Source: Schizochytrium sp. TIO01 (Eukaryota; Sar; Bigyra; Thraustochytrida; Thraustochytriidae). From it: DNA of 64,000 bases. Below the pieces are notes generated by a model. It was not told the DNA's origin. It ran no database searches and saw nothing but the letters and a program-made list of their open reading frames with translations. Positions 9,684 through 19,106 of this stretch are shown piece by piece. The stretch spans positions 1,693,501-1,757,500 of the forward strand of contig SMSO01000005.1 in NCBI GenBank assembly GCA_004764695.1, read 5' to 3'. A program made the translations under genes and the position numbers. How positions within the stretch are numbered: position 1 is the first letter of the stretch; each line of letters opens with the position of its first letter.

Positions 9684-10469
9684 AAACCAGATGCCTCGCG
9701 ACGATGGTGACGCGCTGAAGAAGCATCTTGGACGGTCAACGGAAGGCGGCCAACCGCCGGCGGGGCGCTGACAAGATGCGGCGCAGATGCTCCAGCTTAC
9801 CTGCTGCCTGCTCACTGCACTATTCGACGCTTTGGACATTGGACACGGATGGCGTAGTGGAACTCGAGTGCCACGAAGACTCACTCGGCTCGTGGCTATC
9901 TCTCTGTAGGTGCTCAAGAATCGTAGAAGAAGGCGTCCCATGGGCAGATTCGCAAGCTGGAACCCAATCTAAGCCAAGATCCCTTCGCCGGAAAACACCT
10001 GCGCGCCAGAGAGGAGTAGGCTACAAGATGTAAGAAGGGAAGCTCGACCAACCCTGCTGTGCGAATTGTGCGAATTGCTTTGGTTGGGCTCGTCGATATG
10101 ATGGTGGGTACGAGGAAGCAGAGCAGCCTTCGGGTCGATGGAGGAATTAATAGAATGTAGACCTGAGCGCAGCGCAGAATACTTACCTGCAAGCAAGCAA
10201 ACACAGGCATGCGTTATCGCTTAACTGGAACAGAACTTGCAGAGGAGGCTGCAGCGTTTTCTTCAGTAGAGAGACAATCTTTGACCGGACTTTCTCATTC
10301 ATGATATCAATGAAGGAATAAATAAGTAAATGAATCATTTTAATTGATCATTATAATTAATTAAATAATTGTTAACCAAAGAATACCTCTTATTAAACAT
10401 TACGCAATTTTCAGTTGTAATTGATAGAGTGTGGGCCGTAGGTTTCATGAAAAGCAAAGCTTGAATTGA

Positions 10470-10568
10470 CTCTGATGCAGTTGTGCACCGTACCCTATAC
10501 TTTGGCACCTGACATAACTCTGCATCAAGTTGTGCACCAGACCCTTTACTTTGGCTTCTGGCACAACT
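10470..10568. repeat. About 50-bp imperfect tandem duplication
   Basis: Two adjacent copies share the order CTCTG, GTTGTGCACC, ACCCT, TACTTTGGC and CTG. They differ at scattered positions and by a small indel. The array lies about 500 bases upstream of the ALG6-like gene and looks like an old local duplication. Confidence 0.7.
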
Positions 10569-10721
10569 GGTGGTCCTTCAATATGTGTACGCATCCTTTA
10601 TTGACAAACTACTAGGGAGCGTCATGTATGTCCTTTACAATAACGAACACCACCAAGCTTGCATGCAGACTTTAGTTTGTGTGCAGCGCTTGCTCGTCGG
10701 TAGCCTAAGGTGACGACTCAA

Positions 10722-10757
10722 ACTTCTCTGTGAGACTTCTCTGTGAGACTTCTCTGT
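10722..10757. repeat. 13-bp tandem repeat (ACTTCTCTGTGAG)
   Basis: Two full copies plus a partial third copy of ACTTCTCTGTGAG, about 300 bases upstream of the ALG6-like start codon. Confidence 0.8.
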
Positions 10758-10939
10758 ACGTGGAGTGCTCGTTCTACTGTGTCGTTTGTAGGAGGTTACA
10801 TTACATATTTCTGCAAGAATCCCAATCTCTCAAAACATCTCGTTCTTCTCTCGAATTTTTATAATATTTATCAAGAATATCTGAGTAATAATAAGCCTTT
10901 GGACCCTAACAACAACAACGTTTTTGGGCTACAATTCCA

Positions 10940-10955
10940 CCTTTCTTTTTTGCAG
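10940..10955 (+). promoter_or_regulatory. Possible 3' splice site in the ALG6-like 5' leader
   Basis: A pyrimidine run ending TTTTTTGCAG lies about 107 bases before the start codon and has the form of a 3' splice site. If used, the 5' leader is spliced. No donor was identified with confidence. Confidence 0.3.
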
Positions 10956-11062
10956 CACTCGACGCTCTTTTGATCGCAAGAGACCTCTTGCAACTCTTCA
11001 CAGCTCCCATTTGTCTTCGGCCTGTCGTCGACTTCTCTTCGCACTCGCATTCGCCACCCGCC

Positions 11063-13345
11063 ATGTCGGCCCCGGCGCGATCTGCGGAGCAGACGACTGC
11101 CATGGATCGTGCCGTTCTTCACAACCCCATCGTCGTCGCACTCATCGGCCTCGTACTCCGCTGCTCCGTCGGACTACACCCGCATGGTGGCCAGGGGAGC
11201 CCTCCGCTGTACGGCTCCTTCGAAGAGCAGAGACATTTCATGTCCGTGGCCTTGAACTTGCCCATAGACTTGTGGTACGGGCCCAACATCGCAAATGACA
11301 AGGGCGTGGCACACGGTTGTGCTGCAGATGCTGCGCGCGATTTTTGGGGCGAAGGATGCCTCATATACCCTCCTTTGGCAGCGTATGTTTCGTATGGGTT
11401 TGGGAAACTTGGAGAAAGTCTCGTGCCCGGTTTGGTGGGGCTATCACAGGAATCTCAAGGATTTGAGACACAAGAGGCACGGGCTTTCATGAGAGCCACC
11501 GTGCTGGTTTGTGATGTGGTCTTTGTGTTCTCAGCTGCGTGGCAGTTTTGTATGTTGTACTACAGGTCAAGTAAACATTTCACAATTGCGGATAAACGCG
11601 GGAGAGACGAGGCCAAGAAGTGGCAAGAAGACGGGCAAACCAGAAATGGCAAGATCGTATCAGATAACTTAAATTCAAGAATTGATGATGATATGCGTGG
11701 AGACAATCCAAGGGGACAAATGAAACATGCAGATGACAACAACAAAATTGATTACAGTGAACGTAGTAGAGAAGGCGCCGATAGTTCACGACGGAGCTTT
11801 CAAGGTCCAAGCAAGGCTCTTTCGCCCATCTCTACGCCACTAATCGACGCAGATGGAGAAGCCGAACTTCCTGATACAGCCGATCGTTTTGTTTTGTACA
11901 GTCGTTTGCCATCGTCTCTCCGGAGGAGAAAATCCTCCACCCAAGCTCAGACTTTGGAGAAAGCCAATACATGCTCTGGCGCACTTAATGTCAACGAACC
12001 TGGAGTCCGGCCAAAACATTTCTGCGATGCTCCGTCAACTACTAGAGAAGCTGATATTCTTCAGCAGACATGCCAAGACGAGGAGCAAGAGCAGCCCGAC
12101 GCGCCTATTGCGTTGGTGTCAGAGGTTTTCTTGATCATTTTGTTACAGCCTGCGTATGTGCTTGTGGATCATGGCTATTTTCAATACAGTCTGATTCACG
12201 TTGGGATGGCACTTTGGACACTGGTCCTTTGCGGTGAAGGGCGACTTTATCATGCTATGGCAGTACTGTGCCTGTCCCTTAATTACAATCAGGTGACCTA
12301 TCATTTTGCCCCGCCACTGCTAATCTACCTCCTCGCCCAGGGACGCTCGCGCTCAGTTTGTCAACAAATTGTATATATACTCTCACTTGTCGGAATTGGC
12401 GTGGGTGTTTTCGGACTTCTATGGGCCCCCCTTTGCGCAAACGCCGTGGACTTGAAAATGTGCGTGGGCACCATTGAGCGTGTTGTTCATCGTGTCGCTG
12501 CTCTCCGTCCTGACTCTTTGGGCTCACCGGCACTTTGGTCAGTTGTTCCATGGATGGCACGCTCTCTGCGTGAACTCTCCACGACTCCATTCGCACGTTT
12601 TGTCAGTGTGCTGACTACCATCATCGGCATCGCCCCATCTTGTTCTGACCTCGTAAGACACAGAAGTGCTCCTGGGATGCGACGATTAGTGTGGGCACTT
12701 TTCAACACTTCCCTCACATGCGTTCTCCTCGCCATGAGAGTGGACCGTTTTGCAGTTCTACTTCCACTCATGCCTGCTGCTCTCTTGGCAGGCGAGGTTC
12801 CTGGTCCATCGTGCTGGTTCAGTATTGCAACAGTGTTTTGTTTGTTTCCTGTCCTTGTAGAAGAGAAGCTGGGCTTGGTATATGTGGTATCGACCAGTGT
12901 TTTTGCAGCAACTTGTGGCATCTGCTTCCGCCGGGAGCTGTTTTACCTACCTCTGCCCTGGGTCGAGCAGGCTGACAACGCGGACCCACGCGGCATCCGG
13001 CATGGCATCCGTATGGTGGATGCTACGACCTACCTTCGTGTGGCACTCATGATCGCCGGCGGGATTCACGTTTTTGCAGCCGTGAGTTCCTCCAGCGTAT
13101 CATCAGAGGGCAAGCCCGCATTGTGGCTCCGTGCTCACTATGCATTCTCGTGTTTCTTCCTGTGCCTCGCGTGGATGTACGGGAACTGGTACCAATGGAT
13201 GTTGCCCACAGAGGAAGATCAGGACGACCTTTCGGCCTTCATGGATCGAGATGGTGACTCCCAGGACTGCTCTGGCATCCACCACGACCACCAGCACCAA
13301 CAAAGGGATCGTGAACTGGCCGTGCCGCCAAAGAAGGCAGATTAA
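11063..13345 (+). CDS. ALG6/ALG8-type dolichyl-phosphoglucose glucosyltransferase (GT57), atypical
   Basis: By family this ER multi-pass enzyme adds the first (ALG6) or second (ALG8) alpha-1,3-glucose to the lipid-linked N-glycan precursor. It is 760 residues from the ATG at 11063 (cccgccATG); an in-frame ATG at 11102 also has a strong context. Family features seen: PLYGSFEEQRHFM after the first span, LWYG, GCLIYPPLAAYVSYGFG (usual form GLDYPPLTAYHS) and VDHGYFQYS (closer to ALG6 than to the DHIHFQYN of ALG8). Many hydrophobic spans follow to about residue 740. Two oddities: the Asp expected in YGDFEAQRHWM is Ser52, and a hydrophilic insertion of roughly 170 residues (about 170-345) separates spans. 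At 760 residues it is longer than the usual 500-550. The fold is confident; catalytic competence is in doubt. Confidence 0.82.
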   Translation: MSAPARSAEQTTAMDRAVLHNPIVVALIGLVLRCSVGLHPHGGQGSPPLYGSFEEQRHFMSVALNLPIDLWYGPNIANDKGVAHGCAADAARDFWGEGCLIYPPLAAYVSYGFGKLGESLVPGLVGLSQESQGFETQEARAFMRATVLVCDVVFVFSAAWQFCMLYYRSSKHFTIADKRGRDEAKKWQEDGQTRNGKIVSDNLNSRIDDDMRGDNPRGQMKHADDNNKIDYSERSREGADSSRRSFQGPSKALSPISTPLIDADGEAELPDTADRFVLYSRLPSSLRRRKSSTQAQTLEKANTCSGALNVNEPGVRPKHFCDAPSTTREADILQQTCQDEEQEQPDAPIALVSEVFLIILLQPAYVLVDHGYFQYSLIHVGMALWTLVLCGEGRLYHAMAVLCLSLNYNQVTYHFAPPLLIYLLAQGRSRSVCQQIVYILSLVGIGVGVFGLLWAPLCANAVDLKMCVGTIERVVHRVAALRPDSLGSPALWSVVPWMARSLRELSTTPFARFVSVLTTIIGIAPSCSDLVRHRSAPGMRRLVWALFNTSLTCVLLAMRVDRFAVLLPLMPAALLAGEVPGPSCWFSIATVFCLFPVLVEEKLGLVYVVSTSVFAATCGICFRRELFYLPLPWVEQADNADPRGIRHGIRMVDATTYLRVALMIAGGIHVFAAVSSSSVSSEGKPALWLRAHYAFSCFFLCLAWMYGNWYQWMLPTEEDQDDLSAFMDRDGDSQDCSGIHHDHQHQQRDRELAVPPKKAD

Positions 13346-14278
13346 GTTGACCATATCGGTGTCATAAGAACCATTTGCATGGGGTTGTTCTCTTCGTAGG
13401 GTTGACCTATGGTGAGCTTCAGGCTTGTAACGCTCATCTCGGAATCCCAAACTCGAAGAGAAGAGAAGAAAAGCTTCCCCACCTGTGAAAGTGGGCTCAG
13501 ACTCGGAGTACGAGTGTTACGAATGCCGTTACTAAGTGGTTCATTGGAAACTGTTGTGAGAATCCGGCACGCTCTGAATTACACACGAGGCTCAGGTACT
13601 TCAACGCGTACACTGTGAAGACCTTCCTTGAATGTGGTGCGGAATGAAGCTTGAATAGTAGACGGGACAAGGCAAGCGCTGCTGCTGCAGCAGCAGCAGC
13701 AGCGGTGGTAGTACTTTCGTTCGTAAGATGATGATGTGACATAGACGAGACTGTATTCAGGATGCGATGTCTGTTTTCATGTCTCTTTTATGTATTGTAT
13801 TAGTGATTACTTTTTATATCTTATTTATATTTTTAAAAAAAATGATCGAATAAAAACATGAGTAGTTGTGTTGAGAGGCAGGGAGGGGAGTATTCGCTCC
13901 CTAGGCTGAGACATTGTGTCTTTGGATGGCCCAAGGTGGAGCCGAAAAGTTCAAAAATGGAACAAGTGGAGCCGCTAGCGCGCGTGAGTGGATTTTAATT
14001 CTTCACCTAAAGTAGCGATCCCTATTGAATTTCAATCGTAGGGTTTGTTTGTGCGGATGTGTACATGACGGCAAGGGTCGCAGCCCATGGCGGCGGGAGC
14101 AGACAGCCCCCGGCTGGTGTAGAAGCAAAGCAAAAACAACTGGCATTGTTTGTGATTGATTGTTGGTATTGCAGCACGCCTCGGAAAACATCTAAGGAGC
14201 GCGGTGTCGCATGCGTAAAATCAACAAAGAGCAAGCAGGTAAGCGTGTGAGGGTACATTGGCAACCATGGAGTGAAGA
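13346..14278. other. Convergent intergenic region
   Basis: The 3' flanks of the ALG6-like gene and of the small coiled-coil gene on the other strand. It includes a CTG/CAG repeat at 13678-13703, and a candidate polyadenylation signal GAATAAAAAC near 13846 about 500 bases after the ALG6-like stop. No gene seen. Confidence 0.55.
13678..13703. repeat. (CTG/CAG)n repeat
   Basis: GCTGCTGCTG running into CAGCAGCAGCAGCAG, which forms a potential CTG/CAG hairpin in non-coding DNA. Confidence 0.8.
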
Positions 14279-14791
14279 TTACATTTTTGACCGGAATTGC
14301 TTCTCGGCAAGAAGAGCAATGGGCACCGACACGGCGACCGTGATGACCAGGCGCTCGAGGTAGCGGTTCGTTTCCTCGAGTTCTTCATTTCGCATTTCCG
14401 CGAGGCGTGCCTTCCGCCATTGTAAAGTGACACGATCGAGCTCCTCTCTCAGTGAACGAACTTCCTCTTTCTTGCGATCAATGTCATCTTGCCACAAAAT
14501 CTGTGCTTGTTGGAGCGACTGGAATCGCGCCATTTGCGCTTCGTAAAGTTGACGGAGCTTTTCGTAATTATTCTGCTCGCGGTTCAGGTCATCGGAAACC
14601 TGCGACATCTTGTGTCGATAATGTTGTGTCGCTCGCTGCAGCTGCTCTAGCTGCTCGCGAATCTCCTGTGGAAGCATCCTGTCGACGTTGTTGAGGTCCT
14701 GGTCTCGACCGGTTTCTTGAATGTTTTTCTCACTCAAGTTCTTCTTGGTGATTACACTGGAAGTGGCGGTTGTGGCTTCCTTGTTGTTCAT
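14279..14791 (-). CDS. Small coiled-coil protein with a possible C-terminal membrane tail
   Basis: A 170-residue protein that I do not assign to a family. Residues 1-35 are polar. Residues about 38-145 are strongly heptad-like, rich in Gln/Glu/Arg/Leu (for example EIREQLEQLQRATQHY and EVRSLREELDRVTLQW), so a long parallel or antiparallel coiled coil is likely. The end (LVITVAVSVPIALLAEKQF) is a short hydrophobic segment followed by a basic tail, as in tail-anchored proteins. The frame has ATG and stop, and its amino-acid pattern is clearly protein-like. The function is unknown; it could be a flagellar, vesicle-tether or organelle-surface component. Confidence 0.6.
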   Translation of the reverse strand: MNNKEATTATSSVITKKNLSEKNIQETGRDQDLNNVDRMLPQEIREQLEQLQRATQHYRHKMSQVSDDLNREQNNYEKLRQLYEAQMARFQSLQQAQILWQDDIDRKKEEVRSLREELDRVTLQWRKARLAEMRNEELEETNRYLERLVITVAVSVPIALLAEKQFRSKM

Positions 14792-14953
14792 ATGGAGTCA
14801 ACTACAATTTACGTAATCCGCGACTGAAGATGTTAACAAAGGGAAATTCACAGTGGTCTTTTGAGCGACCTTGATGGTTTTAATTCTCCCTCCACGAATA
14901 TGCAATAAATTCAGGAGTTTCCTCAAAGTGGTCAAGGAAACGACGATATCGAT

Positions 14954-15274
14954 ATGACGATCGAATCAGGGTCTTCTTCCCCCTCTCGTGCTATCTCTCA
15001 GGCCCAAGCGCTGCTCCTCGCAGTTCTTAAGGCGAGAGCCACGGCACAGAAGCAAAGCGTCAGCAAACCACTTCAAGGAAATGATGAAGCGGAATTGAAC
15101 GGACGGACGGAAGCACCACCGCAGGATGGCGCGCTTGAGCGTTTCGAGGCAGGCTCGAGGAGGCTTGCAGGCGGCGGCGGCAGCAGCAGCAGCAGCAGCA
15201 GCAGCAGCGCGGCCTCCGTCGCCCTCGCCAGCACGAAGATGGAGACGAAGATGGAGACGAAGAAGCGGTTCTGA
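14954..15274 (+). CDS. Doubtful small ORF, 106 residues, Gly/Ser-rich C-terminus
   Basis: Opens with MTIESGSSSPSRAISQAQALLLAVLKARATAQ, where residues about 11-33 could form an amphipathic helix, and ends in five Gly and nine Ser encoded by a GGC/AGC microsatellite (15171-15208). It is divergent from the coiled-coil gene, 162 bases away. No family is recognised. A splice-acceptor-like site (TTTGTACAG at about 15562) and an open frame after it could belong to a later exon. It may be non-coding. Confidence 0.25.
   Translation: MTIESGSSSPSRAISQAQALLLAVLKARATAQKQSVSKPLQGNDEAELNGRTEAPPQDGALERFEAGSRRLAGGGGSSSSSSSSSAASVALASTKMETKMETKKRF
15171..15208. repeat. (GGC)n(AGC)n trinucleotide repeat
   Basis: A short GGC run followed by nine AGC units, in frame within the doubtful small ORF. 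Confidence 0.85.
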
Positions 15275-15799
15275 CGGCGACGATCGATCGATTGTTTGCT
15301 TCCTCTACTTTCTTTCTACTGTTATTTTTACCACTACTTACCTAAAGGCATTTTTAACTTTAATTAAAACATCCTTACTCTACTCCTCCACCTACCAATA
15401 ATACCATTACCCGCAAAAAAAATTAACATCATTTTCAATTTTTCTTTTCTCTCTTTTTCTTCAATTAATTATTTTTTTAATTTTAAAATTAATTTAAAAT
15501 TAACAATCAAAACATACGCATACAATACATTCATATATACACTCATATTCCTCTTTGTACAGGCTAAAAAGAGGTTTTCGAGTGCTCAGTTGCAGCAGTG
15601 CCTCCTACGCAAAACATTAGATAGCTCTAGCACTTTGTCCATGTTTAAAGCGAGAGCTCTTCAGGCATCAAGAGTATGGCAAATCGTCGCATACTTTGCC
15701 AAAAGGCAGGCAGTCAGTCAGTTGGTTCATTTGCCGCAGTCTGCGTCATCCAAGATCTTCACCAGCGTCGCAAACCCTCCTCCTCCTCCCTCCCACGCC

Positions 15800-15943
15800 A
15801 TGCAATTCATGCAGTTCATGCAGTTTATGCAGTTTATGCAATTCATGCAATTCATGCAATTCATGCAATTCATGCAATTCATGCAATTCATGAAACTCAT
15901 GCAATTCATGCAATTCACTCAATTCATGCAATTCACTCAATTC
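15800..15943. repeat. 9-bp tandem repeat (ATGCAATTC), 16 units
   Basis: Sixteen consecutive 9-base units with few changes (G or T third-base variants, one ATGAAACTC, two ACTCAATTC). On + it stays in frame as Met-Gln-Phe repeats, on - as His-Glu-Leu or Asn-Cys-Met repeats. Open frames across it result from the period being a multiple of three. Confidence 0.9.
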
Positions 15944-16169
15944 ATTATGCATGTCCCAAGAACCGCAAATACAACAAAAACCGCCCAAGAAAGATATGAT
16001 CCGCAAACGTTAGGAATACCGACGTTGAGTGAGACGGCCTTTTCTCTCTTGAAAATTAATTAATATGCGCGGCGAAAGGAGTGTTTGATTGCGCTTCGCA
16101 AACATCGAATTTTATAATTTATAGCACGAATGCGCTATTGGAATCAGCGGTTCGATGGGGAAATGAACA

Positions 16170-16338
16170 ATGAATGAATGAATGAATGATTGATTGATTG
16201 ATTGATTGATTGAATGAATGAATGAATGAATGAATGATTGATTGAATGAATGAATGAATGAATGAATGAATGATTGATTGATTGATTGAATGAATGAATG
16301 AATGAATGAATGAATGAATGAATGAATGAATGAATGAA
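16170..16338. repeat. (TGAA/TGAT)n microsatellite
   Basis: About 170 bases of tandem TGAA units with alternating blocks of TGAT, the longest tetranucleotide array in the window. Confidence 0.9.
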
Positions 16339-16583
16339 AGGCATCGATCGATCGTAGGATTATGAAAATCGTGAGAGAAACGATCGGATCTTAAGTCTGC
16401 TTTCGCGCCGTCAGATCTTAGCGGCGTAGAGGCTTTGGCTTTGCCTCGAGCCGCTTCGAATGGGCGGCTGGCTGCCCATCGCGTCCGTGAATCCGTGTCG
16501 CATTGGCTGATTCGATTCGGTTTGAGTCGATACGATGATGAAGACCAAATCCAAAACCCAATCGATTATCAATCACTCCGCGG

Positions 16584-16628
16584 CATTCATTCATTCATTC
16601 ATTCATTCATTCATTCATTCATTCATTC
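16584..16628. repeat. (CATT)n microsatellite
   Basis: Eleven tandem CATT units. The complement is the same AATG family as the array 250 bases upstream, in the opposite orientation, so the two could pair as an inverted repeat. Confidence 0.9.
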
Positions 16629-16967
16629 TTTGAGTTAGCATTTCCTTCGTTCTAAATACCCCAAAATTTGAAAGAAAGAAAGAAAGATCCGTCTTCCTCT
16701 CTTAATTGTATTGGTCTTCGAGTCATTTATCTGTTCTGAACTATTTTTAATTTGAAATGCAAACTTTGAAAACAAACACCTTTTTCCCTCCCTTTTCCTC
16801 GCCATTTCTTTCCCATTTCTTCTCCCATTCCTCTCTTCCCGATCCTTTACGAGTCACCTACCACCGACTATCCCCACACGAGGCCGCTGCTGATCTCCTA
16901 GCCATTTCCGCTATGTAAACGCCGCTAAGACTTGCTATGCTCCGGTAGGCCCTCCTTTCTTTCAAGT

Positions 16968-17030
16968 CCTCTCTTTCTTTCTTTCAAGTTCTTTCTTTCT
17001 TTCAAGTTTCAAGTTCTCTCTTTCTTCGAA
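16968..17030. repeat. TTTC-rich polypyrimidine repeat with CAAG spacers
   Basis: Repeated blocks of TCTTTCTTTCTTTCAAGTTC. Confidence 0.75.
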
Positions 17031-17481
17031 GAGAGCTTTGAGCCTCTAAATCGGCGCCTGAGACTGATTTGGCTCTCTCCAAAGCGAGCGAATGCCGAGC
17101 CTTACGCCTCACGCCTCATGGCCGGGCCCGGCTTTTGAGAGGGAGGAAGGGAGGAAGCCGCAGAGGGGGTCCAAGGAAACTCAAGACTCAGGAACCGCAT
17201 CCACGATTGAACCAAGGAACGATCCGATCGTTTTAAGTGGTGCATGGAGTTTTTTAGTTTTTTTGTTTAGTCGTTGTTTGTTTCTAATCGTTTGTTTGTT
17301 TTCATGCTTTGTTTCTTTCTTTGCTCTTATTATAATTATACTTTACGTGTGAAACACTGACGGGGAATGCGAAATAACTCACTGTAGACGTGTTTGGTCT
17401 ACTGTGGCCGTCTCGATTGCAAGTGGAAACTTAACTCGACTTCGACGTCGACAGGAACTTCCTTCTCTCGCCAAGTTCGAG

Positions 17482-17521
17482 AGAAAGAAAGAAAGGATGA
17501 AAGAAAGAAAGAAAGAAAGAG
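17482..17521. repeat. (GAAA)n purine repeat
   Basis: Imperfect GAAA tandem units over about 40 bases. Confidence 0.8.
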
Positions 17522-18270
17522 AAGAGGAAGAGAAAAGAAAAACTCAGGTGCTCTTAGTGCCTACATAGGCGTTACTGGTAATCCATGGAGATGCTCGTAA
17601 CTTCCAGGAGTGAGAAGAGGTAGTTTCTTTCTTATAACATATCGTCATCATCGTGAACAGGTCCTATCTGCAGATACATAAAACAATACCCACAGTGGCT
17701 GCCCCCTCTTTTACGCACCGAGGCCCCCATCCTGTTCGCGCGACGGGTTCAATCTTAGACTCCTACCGTGCATCCGTATCCCGCCCCCTCCCCCTCTCCT
17801 GCAAACTCCTTTCTCTCTGCTATAGGGGTTATTCGGTAACTAATCAACTGCTTCATCTCAACAAACGTTACGTAACGACTGATCCACGGCGACTATGAAA
17901 CCGCCAATACCGACCTGCGCAACGCATTATTCGTTCATTCGCTCGCGAGCGATGTGATATGATATGAAGTGCCACTTACCAAATACTAAGTAGAAAGAAA
18001 CTCTAGCTACGCTTCCTTCCTGGTAAAAGCCTCGCTATTCCCCTAGTATAAACCATAGGAGGACGCGCTTTGGTATCCACGCAAGGCAGTTGATCCGTAG
18101 CGACAGCAGCCGTAAGAGGTAGCAGGTATTACTTATGTAAGTAACGCTGTTCTTGAGTTTTCTATAGAGCTGACACTAATCACTAGTTGGAGGATAGGCA
18201 CCCCTATGGATGCTCTTCTACCCCGTGTGGTAATGGGTCGTAGGCACTATTAATGCTCCCGTTCATTTAT

Positions 18271-18274
<4 letters not shown>

Positions 18275-18306
<32 letters not shown>
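18275..18306. repeat. (TA)n dinucleotide repeat
   Basis: About fifteen TA units, followed by an AT-rich stretch. Confidence 0.9.
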
Positions 18307-18310
<4 letters not shown>

Positions 18311-18733
18311 TTATTATTTTAATCTATAAATAGACAGCTTTTTAAAAAGGAAAAAACATTATGAAGATAAAAACCCACGAATCAGGGACTAGGTAGATAC
18401 TCCTCTCTGGAGGCAGAGGTAAAATCTTTTGGCCCAAGTTCGCTCAGAAACCAATTGCAGTATCCATGTGTAGGTATCTACGTGTCTCAAGCGGCAATTG
18501 TGCGTCGTGGCCGCGCAATCTGATGAGGCCTCTGTCTGCAGAGGGGTTCGTGGTCGTATGTACTGTGAGTTGGACTGACTGACTGACTGTCATGGATGGC
18601 TACCTTAGGTTGTACTCACTTACTCGTTAGGCGCCTTTGACCACGGGAGGACCTGATTTGATTTCTGTGAATAGTGAATGACCTTTACGGACGAACTCCT
18701 GCGCAATAAGACGGTTCGAAACTTTCTGAATTT

Positions 18734-18824
18734 GAATTTGAACTTCGAATTTGAACTTCAAATTTGAACTTCGGATTTGAACTTCGAATTTGAACTTCGA
18801 ATTTGAACTTCGAATTTGAATTTT
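18734..18824. repeat. 13-bp minisatellite (GAATTTGAACTTC), 7 units
   Basis: Seven head-to-tail copies of a 13-base unit with single-base variants, the last one diverged. The unit contains the overlapping partial palindromes GAATTTGAA and TTCGAA (at the junctions). Confidence 0.9.
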
Positions 18825-18962
18825 GAATTCCTATTTTTTATCCTTATTCTGGCTAACACGATAAAGGTAGGTAGGTGGGTCCTACGTGGTATCTACTACG
18901 TAACTAGGCCATGTCTCTAGAGGAAGTTTTCCTATCTAATGAGTAGTAGAGAGTGGATGTAT

Positions 18963-19042
18963 CTATGTACGTATGTATGTATGTATCTATGTATCTATGT
19001 ATTTAATTTATTTCTGTCTGTTTGTTTGTTTGTTTGTTTGTT
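18963..19042. repeat. TATG/TATC array followed by (TTTG)n
   Basis: Imperfect GTAT and CTAT units, then TTTG units ending just before GTTCGAACAG, within the probable 5' leader or promoter of the following gene. Confidence 0.85.
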
Positions 19043-19049
19043 CGAACAG
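19035..19049 (+). promoter_or_regulatory. Possible 3' splice site before the acid-lipase-like gene
   Basis: A T/G-rich run ending TTCGAACAG, 58 bases before the start codon, resembles a 3' splice site. It parallels the site before the ALG6-like gene. Unproven. Confidence 0.25.
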
Positions 19050-19106
19050 AACCGCGTCATCTCCGCCGCAGCCGCGACGACGGAGTCCACGATCTGAGCG
19101 GCAACC

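Larger units (their letters stand above)
7614..11062. other. Repeat-rich intergenic region between lipase and ALG6-like genes
   Basis: A 3.4 kb divergent spacer that contains both promoters. It alternates GC-rich stretches (about 8100-8300, 9000-10000) with AT-rich ones (8460-8520, 10290-10420) and carries several microsatellites. The open frames in the GC-rich part are Ser/Arg/Pro-rich in all frames and look non-coding. I see no RNA gene. Confidence 0.6.
14792..19106. other. Long repeat-rich intergenic region
   Basis: 4.3 kb with no well-supported gene. It contains one doubtful 106-codon ORF (14954-15274), a 9-bp repeat, and TGAA/TGAT, ATTC, TTTC, GAAA, TA and 13-bp arrays. The part at 17600-18700 has few repeats and no long frame. 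I looked for tRNA, snRNA and ribozyme features there and could support none. Confidence 0.55.

Noticed and set aside
9088-9941. Long frames (up to 212 codons) in a GC-rich spacer, both strands
   Set aside because: All frames are open at once because of high GC and few stops. The products are Ser/Arg/Pro-rich with no domain pattern and they overlap each other.
10970-11062. N-terminal extension of the ALG6-like protein by 31 codons
   Set aside because: It opens at TTG. The ATG at 11063 has a good context, and the extension directly follows a probable splice acceptor, so it is read as 5' leader.
16144-16344. Frames through the TGAA/TGAT array
   Set aside because: They encode only Phe-Ile-His-Ser repeats produced by the microsatellite.
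17740-17760. GGGTTCAATC, a tRNA B-box-like sequence
   Set aside because: No acceptor stem, D arm or anticodon arm could be folded around it. Other GGTTCGA-type matches in the window likewise failed.
18510-18560. Hammerhead-ribozyme-like CTGATGAG followed by a 6-bp hairpin
   Set aside because: The core needs GAAA after stem II, and here GGTTCG follows. No matching stem I/III was found. The TGATGA also recalls a C box, but there is no terminal stem.
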